A DNA stretch of 64,000 nt. Origin: Thermanaerothrix daxensis. Its GTDB lineage: Bacteria > Chloroflexota > Anaerolineae > Anaerolineales > Anaerolineaceae. The position numbers and the translations under genes were made by a program. The stretch spans positions 434,001 to 498,000 of the forward strand of contig NZ_LGKO01000002.1 of assembly GCF_001306145.1 (NCBI RefSeq). The letters are read 5' to 3'. This document shows, piece after piece, positions 26,936-36,758 of this stretch. The first letter of the stretch is position 1; each line of letters begins with the position of its first letter. The notes beneath the pieces are model-generated. The model saw only the letters and a program-made list of their open reading frames with translations. It was not told the DNA's origin and did no database searches.

Positions 26936-27901
26936 TTAGTTCTGCCAGCGGGGACGGGGCGCCGGGGGATGTGTGGGGTGAGTGGTGTCGTCATCGTCAG
27001 GATGGAGAAGCATTCGGCGGGCACGCTGGAGATCAGCCTCGTGCTTGAGCAGGACGCTTAGCGTGGTTTCCAGGGTGTGCGCGTCCAGCGCTGTGGCGTT
27101 GAGCGAAACCAGGGCTTTGGCCCAGTCTAGCGTCTCACTGATGCTGGGAGATTTACGCAGGTCGAGATGGCGCAGACGCTGTACCAGTTCCACTGCCTGG
27201 CGAGCCAGTTTGGGCGCCAGTTCAGGGACTTTGAGGCGTACCACGGCTAATTCCTGTTCCAGGCTTGGGTAATCAATGAAAAGGTACAGGCAGCGCCGCT
27301 TAAGGGCTTCGCTCAACTCACGGGTATTATTGCTGGTCAGCACGACCAGGGGATGGTGACGGGCTGTCAGGGTGCCGATTTCGGGGATGCTGACCTGAAA
27401 ATCGCTCAGGATTTCAAGGAGGAAGGCCTCAAATTCGGCGTCAGCGCGATCAATTTCATCAATAAGGAGAACGGTGGGGGTTTCAGATAGAATGGCTTTG
27501 AGCAAGGGACGGGGCAGCAGGAAACGTAAGGAGAAAAAGACGTCTTCTTCCTGGGCCAGTCGGTCGGCGGCCTCGCGCAGACTTTCGCTGGCTGCCAGAA
27601 GGTCCTGCAATTTATCCCGCAGCAACTGGGTGTAGAGCATCTGTTTAGCATACTCCCACTCGTAGAGGGCCTTTGTTTCATCCAGGCCCTCGTAACATTG
27701 CAGGCGGATGAGTGGGTAGCCAGTGGCACCGGCCAGGGCCTTTGCCAGTTCAGTTTTACCAACACCAGCGGGCCCTTCTGTGAGAATGGGTTTTCCGAGC
27801 GCCTGGCTGAGGTAGAGAACAGTGGCAATCTCGTCGCTGGCAATGTAATTCTGGGCGCGTAACGCTTCTTTCAGGGTTTGTGGGGAGTCGAAGAGGGACA
27901 T
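26936..27901 (-). CDS. MoxR-family AAA+ ATPase
   Basis: 321 aa from the ATG at 27901, chosen for the SD gaggt and the usual MSLFDSPQTLKEAL start; the frame opens at 27940. Walker A is EGPAGVGKTELAKAL, Walker B is VLLIDEIDRADAEFEAFLLE, sensor 1 is LTSNNTRELSEALKRR. MoxR ATPases pair with VWA proteins as chaperones, and here the VWA gene follows 38 bp later on the same strand. A His- and Pro-rich tail (THPTHPPAPRPRWQN) closes the protein. Confidence 0.92.
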   Translation of the reverse strand: MSLFDSPQTLKEALRAQNYIASDEIATVLYLSQALGKPILTEGPAGVGKTELAKALAGATGYPLIRLQCYEGLDETKALYEWEYAKQMLYTQLLRDKLQDLLAASESLREAADRLAQEEDVFFSLRFLLPRPLLKAILSETPTVLLIDEIDRADAEFEAFLLEILSDFQVSIPEIGTLTARHHPLVVLTSNNTRELSEALKRRCLYLFIDYPSLEQELAVVRLKVPELAPKLARQAVELVQRLRHLDLRKSPSISETLDWAKALVSLNATALDAHTLETTLSVLLKHEADLQRARRMLLHPDDDDTTHPTHPPAPRPRWQN

Positions 27902-28167
27902 GGGGTTACCTCTAAAAGCACGAACCAAACGGAACCACACCGGTTAACAGGGGCTTTAATGATTGTTTGTGGGCACGTGAGTGTAGGGGCCGAGATGATG
28001 AGGCAGTTCAAAGATGTCTAAATCATACCATATTCCACCAAATATATCTTTATTTGTAAAGGGGTAGCCGCGAGCAGCTGGAGAGAGTGGAATGCCGACT
28101 GCAAGGGCAAAATCGAAACCAACCACAATGGTGAAGATTTGTTACAATCCACACGGAGCAAAAGGTT
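27902..28167. other. Longest intergenic gap in the window (266 bp)
   Basis: It separates the divergent moxR and sugar-kinase genes. An SD for moxR (gaggt) sits at the left edge. No strong promoter, hairpin or small ORF was recognised. A possible -10 (TACAAT at 28142-28147) precedes the kinase. Confidence 0.5.
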
Positions 28168-29160
28168 ATGGAAGATTATTTCCTGGGCGTAGATGTGGGG
28201 AGCAGTAAAACCCATGCCCTGATTGCAGATGGGGAAGGTCATATTTTGGCCCTTGGGCGGGCGGGAGGCGGCAACCCTGATGTGGTTGGTTACGCTGAAC
28301 TTCGGCATGTGGTAAGTCGAGCAGTTCACCAGGCGTTGGAAGCCGCCTCTCTATCTGTTGGTCACCTGCGGGCGGCTGGTTTTGGCGTGGCTGGCTATGA
28401 CTGGCCCTCACAACGCGAGGGGTTGCTCAGTGTGCTCAAAGAGACCCTGCAACAAGAGTTGCCAATGGAGGCCGTGAACGATGCCGTGCTGGGATTGCTG
28501 GCCAGCCCACGCGGCTGGGGCATTTCTCTGGTTTCAGGCACTGGTTGTAATTGCTGGGGACGCAGCCCCCAGGGGGAATATGCCCATATGACCGGTTACG
28601 GGGCTCTGATGGGGGAATACGCTGGGGCTACGGAATTGGTTGAGCGCGCTGTTCATTGCGTGGCTTACGAGTGGACAGGACGGGGACAACCGACTGCACT
28701 CAGTCGTGTTTTCATTCAGAAGGTGAAGGCCAAAGGGTTGGAAGATTTGATTGAGGGCTTGTGCCGGGGCTACTACACCTTGGGCCCGGAGGCGGCGCCT
28801 CTGGTCTTTGAATGTGCAGCACAAGGAGACAAGGTGGCGCTGGACCTGCTGGCCTGGGCGGGTAGTGAACTGGGGGCCATGGTCAAAACGATAGCACGAC
28901 GGTTGCGGATTATGCATCTGGCGCCGGATATCATTTTGATAGGAAGCCTGTTCCGAGGACATCCCTCTCTTCAGAAATGGGTGGAGGAGGCGGTCTTGCC
29001 GGAGATTCCGGGGGCGCGCTTTGTGCCGATTCAGACCTTGCCGGTCATCGGTGCTGTGGTGCTGGCCATGGAACAACTCCACTGGCCGCGTGAGCGCATC
29101 CGGCAGGCTTTGGAAAGAATGAATTCTCAAGCAGCAGTTTGGCAGGAGGGTGAGCGATGA
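28168..29160 (+). CDS. BadF/BcrA-type sugar kinase (N-acetylglucosamine kinase-like)
   Basis: 330 aa, ASKHA ATPase fold. The phosphate-1 loop is DYFLGVDVGSSKTHALIADG; the second loop is in SLVSGTGCNCWG; the adenosine end is in DIILIGSLFRG. The family includes GlcNAc and MurNAc kinases and acyl-CoA reductase activators, but the context (GH4 glycosidase overlapping by ATGA) favours a sugar kinase. The two may feed an amino-sugar or beta-glucoside into glycolysis (inference). Substrate not certain. Confidence 0.82.
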   Translation: MEDYFLGVDVGSSKTHALIADGEGHILALGRAGGGNPDVVGYAELRHVVSRAVHQALEAASLSVGHLRAAGFGVAGYDWPSQREGLLSVLKETLQQELPMEAVNDAVLGLLASPRGWGISLVSGTGCNCWGRSPQGEYAHMTGYGALMGEYAGATELVERAVHCVAYEWTGRGQPTALSRVFIQKVKAKGLEDLIEGLCRGYYTLGPEAAPLVFECAAQGDKVALDLLAWAGSELGAMVKTIARRLRIMHLAPDIILIGSLFRGHPSLQKWVEEAVLPEIPGARFVPIQTLPVIGAVVLAMEQLHWPRERIRQALERMNSQAAVWQEGER

Positions 29161-30473
29161 AAATCACGATTATTGGTGGTGGGTCAACTTACACCCCGGA
29201 ACTGGTCAGTGGTTTCCTGGAGCGGTTGGATGTATTGCCGTTGCGCGAATTGTGGTTGATGGACATTGACGCGGAACGCCTGGCCATTGTGGGTGGTTTC
29301 GTCCAGCGTATGGTGGAAGCGCGTGGCCGACCCTTTCGGGTTATTCTGTCCACCCACCAGCGCGAAGCGATTGGCGGCGCTTCATATGTCTGTACGCAAC
29401 TGCGGGTGGGTCAAATGCAAGCCCGCCGTGAGGATGAATATCTGGGCTGGCGGCATGGTCTTATTGGACAGGAAACTACGGGAGTTGGCGGCATGGCAAA
29501 GGCTCTCCGCACCATCCCGGTTTTGCTGAATATCGCTAAGGACATGCGCGAAACCGCTCCCGGGGCTTTGCTGATCAACTTTACTAACCCTGCCGGGCTG
29601 ATTGTAGAAGCGCTGAGCCGTTACGCGCCGGATGTGCCCGCGGTAGGGGTGTGTAATGTGCCCATCACCACCAAAATGCGCTTTCTGGAATGGCTAAAGG
29701 AAAGCACTGGGCAGGCGATTGCGCCAGAGCGGGCAGAGTTGAAAACCCTGGGTTTAAATCATCTTTCCTGGCACTATGGGCTTACGGTGGATGGGAAAGA
29801 TGTATGGCCACAGGTGCTGGCGATGGCTATTCGGCAGGCAAAACAGCAAGCGCATCCTGATTGGGAACCGCGTTTTCTGGAAAGCACGCGAATGATTCCC
29901 AATTATTACTTGCAGTACTATTACTACACTGAGGAGAAATTGCGCGAGCAGCGCCAATGGCCACCCTCACGTGCCGAGCAAGTGATGCGGATTGAGGCAG
30001 AACTTTTGCGCCAGTATGCCGACCCCGCCTTGGTAGATTTGCCTGTGGGGCTCATGCAACGTGGGGGAGCGTATTATTCCACAGTAGCGACTCAGTTGAT
30101 AACGGCACATTACAACGATCTGGGAGAGACTCACATCGTTAATATCCCCCATGGTGGGGCGGTAAAGTCGTGGGATGCACGGTGGGTTCTGGAAATGCCA
30201 GCACGGGTATCGCGCCACGGAATCACCCCGCTTCCGGCGGATCCCCTGCCACCATTTGCGTTTGGTCTGCTGGCTGCGGTCAAGTCTTACGAAATACTCA
30301 CCGCTCGTGCAGCGGCTGAGGGGGATTTAGAAGCGGCTTATCAAGCCCTTCTGGTTCATCCGCTGGGACCTGGCCTGAGGAAGGTGCAGGCCGTTCTGGA
30401 GGATATGCTGGCCACTAACTGGCCGTATCTCCCCCAGTTCCATGGGTGGGTCTCTCCGCCAAAAGCCAGGTGA
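29157..30473 (+). CDS. Family 4 glycoside hydrolase, 6-phospho-beta-glucosidase-like
   Basis: 438 aa. The NAD-binding start MKITIIGGGSTYTPEL is diagnostic of GH4, as are DIDAERL, NFTNPAG (141-147) and GVCN with Cys166 and NH201-202 (metal ligands with a divalent ion). GH4 enzymes cleave glycosides by an NAD- and Mn-dependent oxidation-elimination route, often on 6-phosphoglycosides. It overlaps the kinase gene by ATGA and is read as one operon with it. The precise sugar cannot be set from the sequence. Confidence 0.9.
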   Translation: MKITIIGGGSTYTPELVSGFLERLDVLPLRELWLMDIDAERLAIVGGFVQRMVEARGRPFRVILSTHQREAIGGASYVCTQLRVGQMQARREDEYLGWRHGLIGQETTGVGGMAKALRTIPVLLNIAKDMRETAPGALLINFTNPAGLIVEALSRYAPDVPAVGVCNVPITTKMRFLEWLKESTGQAIAPERAELKTLGLNHLSWHYGLTVDGKDVWPQVLAMAIRQAKQQAHPDWEPRFLESTRMIPNYYLQYYYYTEEKLREQRQWPPSRAEQVMRIEAELLRQYADPALVDLPVGLMQRGGAYYSTVATQLITAHYNDLGETHIVNIPHGGAVKSWDARWVLEMPARVSRHGITPLPADPLPPFAFGLLAAVKSYEILTARAAAEGDLEAAYQALLVHPLGPGLRKVQAVLEDMLATNWPYLPQFHGWVSPPKAR

Positions 30474-30486
30474 ATGGACGTACTAA

Positions 30487-30762
30487 CTAAGGGGCGTGGG
30501 AACACGGGGTTGAGAAAGGGGTATCAAAGTGGTACAGGTTGGCGATCAGGTAAACCGGCCAGTACACCATGGTGAAGGCAAGGGAAATTGCGGGTGAGAA
30601 AACCTCCGGTTCAACCCATTCACCTTGAGCAAGGCGCGCCTCCCGGCAGGCGGTGGCCTCTATTTTCCACCCCGCATAGAAGCCTATTCCCAGGGTTGCG
30701 TAGATCAGCCCGCCGATGAGAAGCAGGCGAAGGAAGGTAGAAAACAATTTTGGCACGGGCAC
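30487..30762 (-). CDS. Small two-helix membrane protein of unknown function
   Basis: 91 aa. Two hydrophobic segments (about 9-29 and 57-74) flank a charged loop (WKIEATACREARLAQGEW). No family was recognised. It is convergent with the GH4 gene (13 bp between) and divergent from the mrp operon. Confidence 0.55.
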   Translation of the reverse strand: MPVPKLFSTFLRLLLIGGLIYATLGIGFYAGWKIEATACREARLAQGEWVEPEVFSPAISLAFTMVYWPVYLIANLYHFDTPFSTPCSHAP

Positions 30763-30867
30763 CTCACTAAATGTGCTAACCGCTCAGGTCTCATTTTACA
30801 TTAAATTTTATGCCTGGGATGCAATTTCCCCCCTGAAACATTCTTAATAGAAAACCGAGCAATGTCC

Positions 30868-30896
30868 TTGACAGGGTGGCAATCTTCCTGTAATTT
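30868..30896 (+). promoter_or_regulatory. Promoter of the mrp operon
   Basis: A consensus -35 TTGACA (30868-30873) lies 17 bp before TAATTT (30891-30896). The expected leader of about 42 nt holds a strong SD (aaggaggg) before mrpA. Confidence 0.65.
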
Positions 30897-30944
30897 TATG
30901 CAACCCGTTGCGTGTAGAAAAACATTGAACGGAAAGGAGGGAGA

Positions 30945-33296
30945 ATGCTGGTCATTATCCTGTCGGGGTTCATCTTTGCTGTTTTCATCCCGTGGCTTTA
31001 TCGGCGCTTTGGCGCCCGCAGTGGGTGGTTGTTTGCATTGCTACCCTTAGGCTGGCTGTTCTATTTAGCCGGCCAGGCGCCTCTCGTCTTGGGGCAGGGG
31101 CAAGCGATTGAGGAGCATATCCCCTGGGTGCCTTCGTTGGGTGTGGAATTGGCTTTTCGCCTGGATGGGTTGGGGATGCTCTTTGCCCTTCTTGTTACCG
31201 GAATTGGGGCGTTGGTCATCATTTATGGGGGCGGATATCTGTCCGGGCACCCTTATCAGGGGCGCTTCTTCCTCCTCATCACTCTGTTCATGGTGGCTAT
31301 GCTGGGGGTGGTGCTCAGTGATCACCTGCTTCTGCTCTTCGTTTTCTGGGAATTGACCAGCATTACCTCATTCCTCCTGATCGGTTTTGAGCATCAGCGT
31401 TACGGTGCACGTGCTGCTGCCTGGCAGGCTCTGTTAGTCACCGCGGGGGGCGGTCTGGCCCTTCTGGCAGGATTGGTGCTTCTCAGCCAGGTGGCGGGGA
31501 GCGGGCTGATCAGCGTCATCAATCAGAACGGGGCGGCGATTCGTAGCAGTTCGCTTTACACAGCCGCTTTACTTCTGATCCTGATCGGCGCTTTCACCAA
31601 GTCGGCTCAGTTTCCGTTCCATTTCTGGTTGCCCAATGCGATGGTCGCACCTACGCCGGTGAGCGCCTATCTGCACTCGGCAACCATGGTGAAGGCGGGG
31701 GTATTCTTGCTGGCCCGGCTGACCCCGGCTCTGGCTGGAACTTCGCTGTGGCAGGCACTGGTGAGTAGTGTGGGTTTTATGACGCTGTTGGTCGGGGCTC
31801 TGTTGGCACTGGGGCAACGGGATTTGAAGCGTCTGCTGGCCTACACCACCGTTGGAGCCCTGGGCACGATGACCTTTCTGCTGGGGCTGGGGGGAGATCT
31901 GGCTATCAAGGCTGCGGTAGTGTATATTCTGGCCCACGCGTTTTATAAGGGAGCCCTGTTCCTGGTGGCCGGGGCGGTTGATCACAGCACCGGAACCCGA
32001 GATATCGAACGATTGGGAAATCTGGCCTCCATTTTGCCTTGGGTTACCCTGGCAGCACTACTGGCCGGGATCTCAATGGCCGGTTTACCGCCGGCGTTGG
32101 GGTTCCTGGCTAAGGAACTCTTCTTTGAGAGCCTGATGGAAAGCACCTGGCCGCATTACCTCAGCCTGGGGGGCGCTATCCTTGCTGGGGCCATCACCTT
32201 TGTTGTGGCGGCGCTGGTCGCGTTCAAGCCGTTCTGGGGGCGCACGCAGGATGTTCCTCATCCTCCCCACCCGGTTTCAGTTGAATTCTGGCTGGGGCCC
32301 GTGATCTTAAGCGGTTTGGGGCTGGTGGTCGGTATTATGCCCGCTCTGGCAACTCCGCTTATTCAGGGCGCCGTCCAGAGCATTCTCCAATCTTCTCTCA
32401 AGGTCAAACTGGCGCTCTGGCATGGGATCACGCCGGTATTAGGGTTTAGCCTTCTAACTTTGGGATTAGGTGGACTGGGTTGGGCCTTTTATCGGAGGCT
32501 GTGGCAAGGAGGAGAGATCTGGCGCAAATTGGCTCCTTGGGGTCCGGCTCGTTTGTATGAGGTGGGACTTAATGGACTGCGCCGTTTTGCGGCCTGGCAG
32601 ACGCGCGTTCTGCAGAATGGGTACTTACGTTTTTATGTAATGACCATTGTCCTGACCACAGTCCTGCTGACCGGCTTCACCCTGCTTAGCCGCCTGGCTT
32701 GGTTGGGAGTGGGAGGATGGGGCGATATACGCTTTTACGAATTTGTGGTGGTCGTACTTATGATTGCGGCGGCGGTTGTCATCCCGCGCTTGCGCTCGCG
32801 CCTGGCAACAGTGGCAACGATGGGCATGATTGGTTATGGCCTGGTGCTGATCTATCTAATATATAGCGCACCTGATCTGGCCATGGTGCAATTTGCGATT
32901 GAGACCCTGACGGTCATCCTATTTGTGCTGGCGGTTTATCGCCTGCCTAAATTTACGCGTCTGACCCCCTCACCGACACGCTTTCTTGACCTGCTGGTTG
33001 CCATTGGAGGGGGAATGTTAATGACTGCGCTGGTGCTGATCGTAACGGCACGACCGCTTGTACCGCATATCTCTGATTATTTTGCACAAAACAGTCTGCT
33101 CCTGGCTAATGGGCGCAACGTGGTAAATGTCATTCTTGTGGATTTCCGTGGGCTGGATACCCTGGGCGAGATCACAGTGCTTGCCCTGGCTGGGATTGGG
33201 GTCTATGCTCTGGTGCGTCTGACGCTGGGCCGTTTGATGGTTTACTTCGAAGGATTAGAGGAAGAAGAGGAGGCAGAACATGAGAGGGCGCTCTGA
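30945..33296 (+). CDS. mrpA: Mrp Na+/H+ antiporter subunit A
   Basis: 783 aa, normal for MrpA. The N-terminal half is a NuoL/M-like proton channel with [49 protein letters not shown] (conserved Lys), and [15 protein letters not shown]. The C-terminal part holds the MbhD/MbhE-like helices. MrpA with MrpD forms the ion-translocating core in the plasma membrane, exchanging external H+ for internal Na+. First gene of mrpABCDEFG; SD aaggaggg; ends overlapping mrpB by 17 bp. Confidence 0.95.
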   Translation: MLVIILSGFIFAVFIPWLYRRFGARSGWLFALLPLGWLFYLAGQAPLVLGQGQAIEEHIPWVPSLGVELAFRLDGLGMLFALLVTGIGALVIIYGGGYLSGHPYQGRFFLLITLFMVAMLGVVLSDHLLLLFVFWELTSITSFLLIGFEHQRYGARAAAWQALLVTAGGGLALLAGLVLLSQVAGSGLISVINQNGAAIRSSSLYTAALLLILIGAFTKSAQFPFHFWLPNAMVAPTPVSAYLHSATMVKAGVFLLARLTPALAGTSLWQALVSSVGFMTLLVGALLALGQRDLKRLLAYTTVGALGTMTFLLGLGGDLAIKAAVVYILAHAFYKGALFLVAGAVDHSTGTRDIERLGNLASILPWVTLAALLAGISMAGLPPALGFLAKELFFESLMESTWPHYLSLGGAILAGAITFVVAALVAFKPFWGRTQDVPHPPHPVSVEFWLGPVILSGLGLVVGIMPALATPLIQGAVQSILQSSLKVKLALWHGITPVLGFSLLTLGLGGLGWAFYRRLWQGGEIWRKLAPWGPARLYEVGLNGLRRFAAWQTRVLQNGYLRFYVMTIVLTTVLLTGFTLLSRLAWLGVGGWGDIRFYEFVVVVLMIAAAVVIPRLRSRLATVATMGMIGYGLVLIYLIYSAPDLAMVQFAIETLTVILFVLAVYRLPKFTRLTPSPTRFLDLLVAIGGGMLMTALVLIVTARPLVPHISDYFAQNSLLLANGRNVVNVILVDFRGLDTLGEITVLALAGIGVYALVRLTLGRLMVYFEGLEEEEEAEHERAL

Positions 33297-33693
33297 GATC
33301 CTGGCTACGGCGGCACGTTACCTGATGCCACTGCTGATTGTTTTTTCTGTTTTCCTCCTTTTGCGAGGTCACAATGAGATTGGGGGGGGCTTTGTGGGTG
33401 GTTTGGTGGCTTCGGTGGCGGTTGTGCTCTACATGATCGCGGAAGGGGTACAAGCCGCTCGCGACCTGCTCAAAATTGAACCTCGTCTTTTGATTGCCAC
33501 GGGGCTTCTGATTGCACTTAGCAGTGCTGTATTTGCCTGGGTGGTCAATCGGCCGTTTATGACCGGCTTATGGTGGAAGTATCCTCTGCCGGTGTTGGGA
33601 AAAGTCGGTACTCCCCTGCTTTTTGATGTGGGAGTTTACCTGGCTGTCATGGGAACAACATTGATGATTCTTTTTACGTTAGCGGAGGATTGA
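33280..33693 (+). CDS. mrpB: Mrp Na+/H+ antiporter subunit B
   Basis: 137 aa with four membrane segments. It matches MrpB/MnhB by size and by [22 protein letters not shown] and [19 protein letters not shown]. It is a structural part of the Mrp complex. The start overlaps mrpA, implying translational coupling. Confidence 0.93.
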   Translation: MRGRSEILATAARYLMPLLIVFSVFLLLRGHNEIGGGFVGGLVASVAVVLYMIAEGVQAARDLLKIEPRLLIATGLLIALSSAVFAWVVNRPFMTGLWWKYPLPVLGKVGTPLLFDVGVYLAVMGTTLMILFTLAED

Positions 33694-33694
33694 G

Positions 33695-34096
33695 ATGACA
33701 CTGGCTTTAGCCCTTTTGATTGGGGTGCTGTTTACCGTTGCTTTATATCTAATGATGCGCCGCAATCTGGTCAAAGTGCTCATCGGGCTGATTATCCTGA
33801 GCAATGCCATCAATCTCTTCATCTTCACATTGGGGCGTCTGGTACGCGGGCGCCCGCCGTTGATTCCAGCAGGAGAAACGGCCCTGCAGCCTCCCTATGC
33901 CGATCCCTTACCCCAGGCGCTCATCCTGACTGCGATTGTTATTAGTTTTGGGGTCACAGCATTTGCCGTTGCGCTGATGCGTCAGGCTTATCAGGTTCTG
34001 GGTACAAGTGATTTGAACGAATTACGAGATACCGACATTCAGCCGCGCTATCATCCTGATCATTACCATGCCGAAGACGAAGCGGAGGGTCATTAA
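33695..34096 (+). CDS. mrpC: Mrp Na+/H+ antiporter subunit C
   Basis: 133 aa, NuoK-like, three membrane segments ([25 protein letters not shown], then NAINLFIF, then [20 protein letters not shown]). The conserved polar stretch between helices 2 and 3 holds [14 protein letters not shown] charged His-rich tail follows. It begins 2 bp after mrpB and its stop overlaps mrpD (TAATG). Confidence 0.93.
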   Translation: MTLALALLIGVLFTVALYLMMRRNLVKVLIGLIILSNAINLFIFTLGRLVRGRPPLIPAGETALQPPYADPLPQALILTAIVISFGVTAFAVALMRQAYQVLGTSDLNELRDTDIQPRYHPDHYHAEDEAEGH

Positions 34097-35595
34097 TGGG
34101 CGATTATCTGGTGTTGTTTCCCCTCATCGTGCCGCTTTTCTTTGCGATTCTTTCGCTGTTTGCCTGGCGGGCGATTACCTGGCAGCGGGGATTGGCCGTG
34201 GTGGGGACTCTGATCCTCTTTTCCAGCGGCATTGCCCTGCTGGATGTTGTTATCCATGAGGGGATTCGCACCGTCCAGATTGGCAATTGGCCGCCTCCCT
34301 ATGGCATTTCGCTGGTGGTGGATGCATTTAGTGCGTTTATGGTCGTTATTGCGGGAGGATTGGCTTTTCTCATCGCTGTGTTCTCCCTTGGCAGTATGGA
34401 TGAAGCCCGCTTACGGTACGGGTTTTATCCGCTCTTTTTTGTACTACTGATGGGTGTGTGCGGGGCGTTCATCACTGGCGATATCTTCAACCTCTATGTG
34501 TGGTTTGAGGTGATGCTGATGGCCTCGTTCGTGCTGATGGCTCTGGGAGGCGAACGCGCCCAATTAGAAGGGGCGTTGAAATATGTGATATTAAACCTCC
34601 TATCCTCGGCTCTGTTTCTCTCGGCTACTGCGGTCCTTTACAGCCTGACCGGTACGCTCAACATGGCGGATTTGTCTATTCGTCTGCGCACCACAATCGC
34701 ACCTGATCTGGTCACCACGGTTGCGGTCATGTATTTGATCGCATTTAGCATTAAGGCCGCGGTATTCCCCTTGTTCTTCTGGTTGCCGGCCTCGTATCAT
34801 ACCCCACCCGTGACAGTAACGGCGTTGTTTTCGGGTTTGCTGACCAAGGTTGGGGTGTATGCGCTCATCCGGGTTTTTACACTGCTTTTCCTAGCAGATG
34901 TGGCCTTCACGCACACTCTTATCCTGGCGTTGGGGGGCTTCACCATGGTAACCGGTGTGTTGGGGGCGGCTGCCCAGTATGATATCCGGCGCTTGCTTTC
35001 CTTCCACATCATTAGCCAGATTGGCTACTTACTCATGGGGCTTGGCCTTTTTACCCAGTCGGCTCTAGCCGCAACGCTCTATTTCATGGTCCACGTGATC
35101 ATTGCCAAGGCTGTTTTATTCCTGATTGCCGAGCTCTTGTATCGCATGGGGGGCTCGTTTGACCTGCGCCATTTGGGTGGGTTTTATCGTGCATACCCCT
35201 GGTTGGCTTTGGGTTTTCTGCTGCCGGCTCTTTCGCTGGCGGGTGTTCCACCGCTCTCAGGCTTTTTTGGAAAACTGGCTTTAGTACAGGCGGGTTTGGT
35301 GGAGGGACAGTTCGTAATTGTGGGCGTTTCGTTGGCGGTCAGCCTGCTCACGCTGTTTTCAATGACCAAGATTTGGAATGAAGCGTTCTGGAAGCCGGCT
35401 TCAAAAGAATTGCGATCCCTGTCTGGTTCGACTGGACAGCGTATGGCGCTGATTCTACCGATTGTCCTGATGGGGCTAATTACGCTGGGTTTGGGGTTGG
35501 GGGCGGAGCCGGTTTACGCCCTGGCCCAGCAAGCAGCAGCCCAGTTGTTGGATCCCGGTGCTTATGTGGCGGCGGTCTTTGGAGGGTTGCCATGA
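34096..35595 (+). CDS. mrpD: Mrp Na+/H+ antiporter subunit D
   Basis: 499 aa, NuoM/N-like with about 14 membrane segments. Landmarks: YVWFEVMLMASFVLMALGG (conserved Glu), SIKAAVFPLFFWLPASYHTPP (conserved Lys), and HIISQIGYLLMG. It is the second ion-channel-like subunit with MrpA. The start overlaps the mrpC stop by one base (TAATG). Confidence 0.95.
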   Translation: MGDYLVLFPLIVPLFFAILSLFAWRAITWQRGLAVVGTLILFSSGIALLDVVIHEGIRTVQIGNWPPPYGISLVVDAFSAFMVVIAGGLAFLIAVFSLGSMDEARLRYGFYPLFFVLLMGVCGAFITGDIFNLYVWFEVMLMASFVLMALGGERAQLEGALKYVILNLLSSALFLSATAVLYSLTGTLNMADLSIRLRTTIAPDLVTTVAVMYLIAFSIKAAVFPLFFWLPASYHTPPVTVTALFSGLLTKVGVYALIRVFTLLFLADVAFTHTLILALGGFTMVTGVLGAAAQYDIRRLLSFHIISQIGYLLMGLGLFTQSALAATLYFMVHVIIAKAVLFLIAELLYRMGGSFDLRHLGGFYRAYPWLALGFLLPALSLAGVPPLSGFFGKLALVQAGLVEGQFVIVGVSLAVSLLTLFSMTKIWNEAFWKPASKELRSLSGSTGQRMALILPIVLMGLITLGLGLGAEPVYALAQQAAAQLLDPGAYVAAVFGGLP

Positions 35596-36071
35596 ACCTG
35601 CTCTTGTTGAACGTATTGCTAGCCCTGGCCTGGGCTGCCCTCATGGGGCAATTTGACCTTTCCAATCTGATCTTCGGGTTTGTGTTGGGGTACTTTGCAC
35701 TGTGGCTGACGGCCCGGCACATTGGTCCCAATTATTTTCGCAAAGTGCCTTTAGCCCTGTTGTTCCTGGGGTTTTATCTACGGGAACTGGTGTTGGCAAA
35801 CCTGCGAGTGGCGCGAATGATCCTTTCACGGGATCTCAAGCGGCTTTTACGCCCGGCCATTGTGGCGGTGCCTCTGGATTTACACAACCGTTCTGCGGTG
35901 GTGTTTCTTGCGAACATGCTTACCCTGACGCCGGGGACCCTTTCTGTGGATGTCTCCAATGATTTGAGAACCCTTTTTCTGCACACACTGGCCCTTGAAA
36001 GCCCCGAGATTACACGTCGCGAGATTAAAGAGGGGTATGAACGCCGTATCAAGGAGTTATTTGAGTCATGA
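35592..36071 (+). CDS. mrpE: Mrp Na+/H+ antiporter subunit E
   Basis: 159 aa. Two N-terminal hydrophobic segments precede the family motif VVFLANMLTLTPGTLSVDV, followed by a short cytoplasmic tail. MrpE is the least conserved Mrp subunit. The ATG overlaps the mrpD stop (ATGA-type). Confidence 0.93.
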   Translation: MNLLLLNVLLALAWAALMGQFDLSNLIFGFVLGYFALWLTARHIGPNYFRKVPLALLFLGFYLRELVLANLRVARMILSRDLKRLLRPAIVAVPLDLHNRSAVVFLANMLTLTPGTLSVDVSNDLRTLFLHTLALESPEITRREIKEGYERRIKELFES

Positions 36072-36331
36072 GCCTGACACTGGTTGCACTGATTATCCTC
36101 TCGGTTTTGACCGCTGGCATGATCTTTACCTTCATCCGTCTGCTGCGCGGCCCCAGTCTTCCAGATCGCATTGTGGCTCTGGACCTGCTGGTGACGCTTC
36201 TTATCGGCGTCATTGCCACCTACGCCATTCTCAATGATCAGTCAGCCTTTCTAGATGTGGCAATCATCCTGGCGCTGGTTTCGTTTTTAGGAACGGTGGC
36301 CTTTGCCTATTACATTGAGCGGAGGGTGTGA
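36068..36331 (+). CDS. mrpF: Mrp Na+/H+ antiporter subunit F
   Basis: 87 aa, three membrane segments with the conserved RLLRGPSLPDRIVALDLL. The start overlaps mrpE by ATGA. Its small size is normal for MrpF. Confidence 0.92.
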   Translation: MSLTLVALIILSVLTAGMIFTFIRLLRGPSLPDRIVALDLLVTLLIGVIATYAILNDQSAFLDVAIILALVSFLGTVAFAYYIERRV

Positions 36332-36747
36332 TGGCGCGTGAGGTTCTTGTTGATGTGCTAATGGTGGGGGGAGCGGTGTTCATGTTTCTGGCCAGCCTGG
36401 GGATTCTACGCATGCCTGACCTCTACACGCGTATGTCAGCCACCTCTAAGGCTGCCACTTTGGGCAGTGGCCTGGTCATGTTGGCCGCTGCCGTTTACTT
36501 CAATGAATTCAGCATCACAGTGCGAGTGCTGGCTATCATCGTTTTTCTGCTTCTCACTGTGCCGGTGGCGGCACACATGATTGCCCGCGCCGCCTATTTT
36601 GACGGTGTGCCCTTGTGGGAAGGCACGGTGATGGACGAACTGCGCGGGCACTACAGCCGGGTGGATCACCGTTTGGAAAGTGAAGTGGTGCCCTCGACCG
36701 AAGCAGTTGTCCCCGAAGGGGAAGAAGGGGATGATTTTACCGCTTGA
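36331..36747 (+). CDS. mrpG: Mrp Na+/H+ antiporter subunit G
   Basis: 138 aa from the ATG at 36331, chosen over the adjacent GTG at 36328 because the SD ggaggg has better spacing; it overlaps the mrpF stop by one base. Three membrane segments, with the family motif LGILRMPDLYTRMSATSKAATLGSGL. A Glu-rich tail ends the protein. Last gene of the operon, convergent with the S9 peptidase (11 bp apart). Confidence 0.92.
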   Translation: MAREVLVDVLMVGGAVFMFLASLGILRMPDLYTRMSATSKAATLGSGLVMLAAAVYFNEFSITVRVLAIIVFLLLTVPVAAHMIARAAYFDGVPLWEGTVMDELRGHYSRVDHRLESEVVPSTEAVVPEGEEGDDFTA

Positions 36748-36758
36748 GGAGCGCTTGA